The position numbers and the translations under genes were made by a program. A stretch of 64,000 bases of DNA, from positions 1 through 64,000 of the forward strand of contig NZ_AULV01000019.1 of assembly GCF_000422465.1 (NCBI RefSeq), written 5' to 3'. The stretch's first letter is position 1. Every line of letters begins with the position of its first letter. This DNA comes from Paenibacillus harenae DSM 16969. GTDB taxonomy: Bacteria > Bacillota > Bacilli > Paenibacillales > Paenibacillaceae. Shown piece by piece: positions 62,110 to 64,000 of the stretch. The notes beneath the pieces were generated by a model. The model worked only from the letters and a program-made list of their open reading frames with translations, was not told the DNA's origin and did not search any database.

Positions 62110-63207
62110 TTGGATGAATTTACGCGTATTCACCACTGGACGGCCGCGCGGCAAACGGCGGATTGGCAGCGGAAGAAAGGGGTTATCGTCGGCATTGGCG
62201 ATGATGCCGCCGTTGTTGATCCGACCGCCGCGGCGGATGGCATAGCGGAGCCGAAGCGGCTGCTGCTGGCGGTCGACACGATGGTGGAGACCGTCCACTT
62301 CAAGCAGGCGACGATGCGGGATGAGGATGTCGGCTACAAGGCGCTGGCCGCCAACATCAGCGATATCGCCGCGATGGGGGGCGTGCCGCTGCATGCGCTC
62401 GTATCGGTCAGCGTACCGCCGTCATACGGGCCGGAGCGGATGCGCCGGCTGTATGACGGGCTGTACGAGTGCGCCGAGCGCTACGGGGTTGCCGTTGCGG
62501 GCGGCGACACGACGTCGTCGCCGGAGCATCTGGTTGTCGCGGTAACGGTGACGGGAACCGTGGAAGCGGGGCGTGAGCTGCGGCGCTCGGGGGCTATGCC
62601 GGGCGACGCGGTGTTCGTTACCGGCGCCGTCGGCATGTCGGCGGCGGGGCTGCACGCGCTGCTGACCCGGGAGGGGGAGGCGGCGCATAGGGGCAATCCG
62701 GATGTGCATGCCGAGGAGATAAGCGAGGCTGCTGCCAGGGATTGCGGTCTGGCGCATAGCCAGCTGAAGGGGCTCGTGCTGGCGCACCAGCGGCCGAGTC
62801 CCTCTGTGAGAGCAGGCCGCCTGCTGCTCGGGAGCGGCGCGTGCCGCTCCTTGAACGATGTGAGCGACGGGCTTGCCAGCGAAGCGTGGGAGCTTGCGGA
62901 AGCGTCAGGTGTCCGCTTGACGCTGATCGAGAGCTTGCTGCCGAAGAGCGGCAGCCTTGCCGCTTATGCGGCGGGTACAGGCATGGATCCGCTGGAGTGG
63001 ATGCTTTACGGCGGGGAGGATTATTGCTTGCTCGGAACGATTGCGGCAGAGGAAGCGGAGAAGATGCGGGACGTTTTTTATACGGAGGGCATTCCATTCT
63101 TTATTATAGGGGAAACCGATGCGGGAACGCCTGGCGTAGAACTGAAAGGCTACAGCGGGAAGAAGATTGAGCTTCGCAAACGCGGATATAATCATTTTAG
63201 GCCATGA
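62110..63207 (+). CDS. thiL: Thiamine-monophosphate kinase
   Basis: This protein of 365 residues phosphorylates thiamine phosphate to thiamine diphosphate. VGIGDDAAVV (about residue 28), LLAVDTMVETVHF with metal aspartate, GYKALAANISDIAAMGG and YGGEDYCLLGT are signature ThiL segments. The start used is TTG 62110, giving MDEFTRIH as in homologues, with AAGGGG ten bases upstream; TTG 62092 is also open. It heads a run with tsaE and tsaB. Confidence 0.93.
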   Translation: MDEFTRIHHWTAARQTADWQRKKGVIVGIGDDAAVVDPTAAADGIAEPKRLLLAVDTMVETVHFKQATMRDEDVGYKALAANISDIAAMGGVPLHALVSVSVPPSYGPERMRRLYDGLYECAERYGVAVAGGDTTSSPEHLVVAVTVTGTVEAGRELRRSGAMPGDAVFVTGAVGMSAAGLHALLTREGEAAHRGNPDVHAEEISEAAARDCGLAHSQLKGLVLAHQRPSPSVRAGRLLLGSGACRSLNDVSDGLASEAWELAEASGVRLTLIESLLPKSGSLAAYAAGTGMDPLEWMLYGGEDYCLLGTIAAEEAEKMRDVFYTEGIPFFIIGETDAGTPGVELKGYSGKKIELRKRGYNHFRP

Positions 63208-63220
63208 ACGGGTGAACAGA

Positions 63221-63709
63221 ATGGAGCAACGGGTAAGTAAAGCCGCTTGGTCGGCATATACGGAGCAGGATACGGTTGCTTTGGCAAGGCAGCTTGCCGC
63301 TTGGGCGGGTCCGGGTTCGCTGCTTGCGCTGGACGGGGACCTTGGCGCGGGCAAAACCAGGTTCTCGCAAGCCTTTGCCGAAGCGATTGGCGTGAAGGGG
63401 ATTGTGAACAGTCCGACCTTTACGATTATTAAAGAATACGATGGGGAGACGCTTCCCTTTTATCATATGGACGTCTATCGGTTGTCGCTTGAAGAAGCGG
63501 ACGAGCTTGGCTTGGACGATTATTTTTATGGCAATGGCGTGACGATTGTCGAGTGGGCGAGCTTAATTGCGGAGCTGCTGCCGGACGAACGGCTGGAATT
63601 ATATATCGAGAACCTGGGCGGCGAGTCGCGGCGGATCGGATTGACCGGGTTCGGCGAACGGTATGCCGGCTGGTGCGAAGCGTTGAACGAGATAGGAGCG
63701 GACAGATGA
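63221..63709 (+). CDS. tsaE: tRNA threonylcarbamoyladenosine biosynthesis ATPase TsaE
   Basis: This 162-residue P-loop ATPase has LALDGDLGAGKTRFSQAFA (Walker A, about residue 40), VNSPTFTIIKEYDG and YHMDVYRL, the TsaE signature set. It works with TsaB and TsaD to install t6A on tRNA. The frame is open from 63167, but ATG 63221 has GGGTGA upstream. The stop overlaps the tsaB start (ATGA). Confidence 0.95.
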   Translation: MEQRVSKAAWSAYTEQDTVALARQLAAWAGPGSLLALDGDLGAGKTRFSQAFAEAIGVKGIVNSPTFTIIKEYDGETLPFYHMDVYRLSLEEADELGLDDYFYGNGVTIVEWASLIAELLPDERLELYIENLGGESRRIGLTGFGERYAGWCEALNEIGADR

Positions 63710-64000
63710 GAGCAGAGCAGCACCAAGCTGGACCGATTTTGGCGTTAGATACGTCTACGGCGTCGATGGCCGCCGCGATCGTAAGCGGCCGCGGCGTGCT
63801 GGCGGAAATTCAAACGCTGGCGGAGCGAAACCATTCGGTTCATGTCGTGTCGCACATTAAGGATATGATTGCGGCCAGCGGAATAAAGGCTGATGAGCTG
63901 GAAGCCATCGCAGTAGGAAACGGACCCGGGTCCTACACCGGGATGCGAATTGCCGTCGCCTTCGCCAAGACGCTGGCCTGGGCATGGAATAAACCGCTTG
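63706..64000 (+). CDS. tsaB: TsaB (YeaZ) t6A biosynthesis protein, 5' part
   Basis: The reading frame starts at ATG 63706, overlapping tsaE by four bases, and runs off the right edge. It encodes ILALDTSTASMAAAIV and AVGNGPGSYTGMRIAVAFAK, the conserved TsaB motifs. TsaB is the non-catalytic partner of TsaD in t6A formation. GATAGGAG precedes the start. The complete gene is not in the window. Confidence 0.93.
   Translation, partial: MRAEQHQAGPILALDTSTASMAAAIVSGRGVLAEIQTLAERNHSVHVVSHIKDMIAASGIKADELEAIAVGNGPGSYTGMRIAVAFAKTLAWAWNKPL

Overview
The window reads as a chromosomal segment of a low-to-mid GC, spore-forming Firmicute, most likely Paenibacillus or a close relative. This is inferred from strong AGGAGG-type ribosome binding sites, frequent TTG/GTG starts, a Des/DesK/DesR cold-shock module, YesN-type AraC regulators beside lipoprotein-dependent sugar importers, a YyaC sporulation protein and Spo0A-box-like sites. 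I see no insertion sequence, prophage or CRISPR array.

Layout. 1-680: 3' end of a 23S rRNA gene, then tRNA-fMet, -Asp, -Gln and -Gly and a terminator; no 5S follows the 23S. 893-2706: a P-loop kinase and a Gfo/Idh/MocA oxidoreductase. 2839-6890: an NAD salvage cluster (NrtR-like Nudix regulator, short PRPP-synthetase-like protein, NadV/NAMPT-like transferase, then a predicted nucleotidyltransferase), with an inverted repeat over the promoter. 6990-12022: speD, two SDR oxidoreductases, a WYL regulator divergent from one of them with a 25-bp palindrome between, and an M29 aminopeptidase. 12268-15286: fatty acid desaturase and its DesK/DesR thermosensor. 15485-17355 (minus): an AAA+ ATPase and a membrane-anchored TPR protein. 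17571-25685: a two-component system with a lipoprotein, then a cell-wall amidase, sugar-type ABC importer and HlyD-like adaptor.

26780-30872 is the most unusual part. Two intact short precursors with nitrile-hydratase-like (NHLP) leaders and one decayed copy lie downstream of an isoprenoid-synthase-fold gene. Both intact precursors end in Met-Trp-Glu. An AT-rich seven-transmembrane histidine kinase converges on them. The kinase and precursor promoters carry Spo0A-box-like sequences. I propose a ComQ/ComX-like prenylated-tryptophan peptide system built on an NHLP leader. The parts are read from sequence; the function is inference.

31216-44475: a permuted NlpC/P60-like protein, two further Gfo/Idh/MocA proteins, a LapA-like membrane protein, a THUMP-type RNA methyltransferase, two lipase-like hydrolases, a hemolysin III family protein, and a YesN-type regulator with an LplABC-like sugar importer under probable CcpA control. 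44633-53022: a CorA-like transporter with an altered signature, a stress protein, an FAD oxidase, and a divergent AraC regulator facing galK-galE-galT. 53284-64000: sporulation and housekeeping genes (UPF0435, YyaC, hydrolase, methyltransferase), a diguanylate cyclase and HD-GYP pair, a YitT protein, thiL, tsaE and the start of tsaB.
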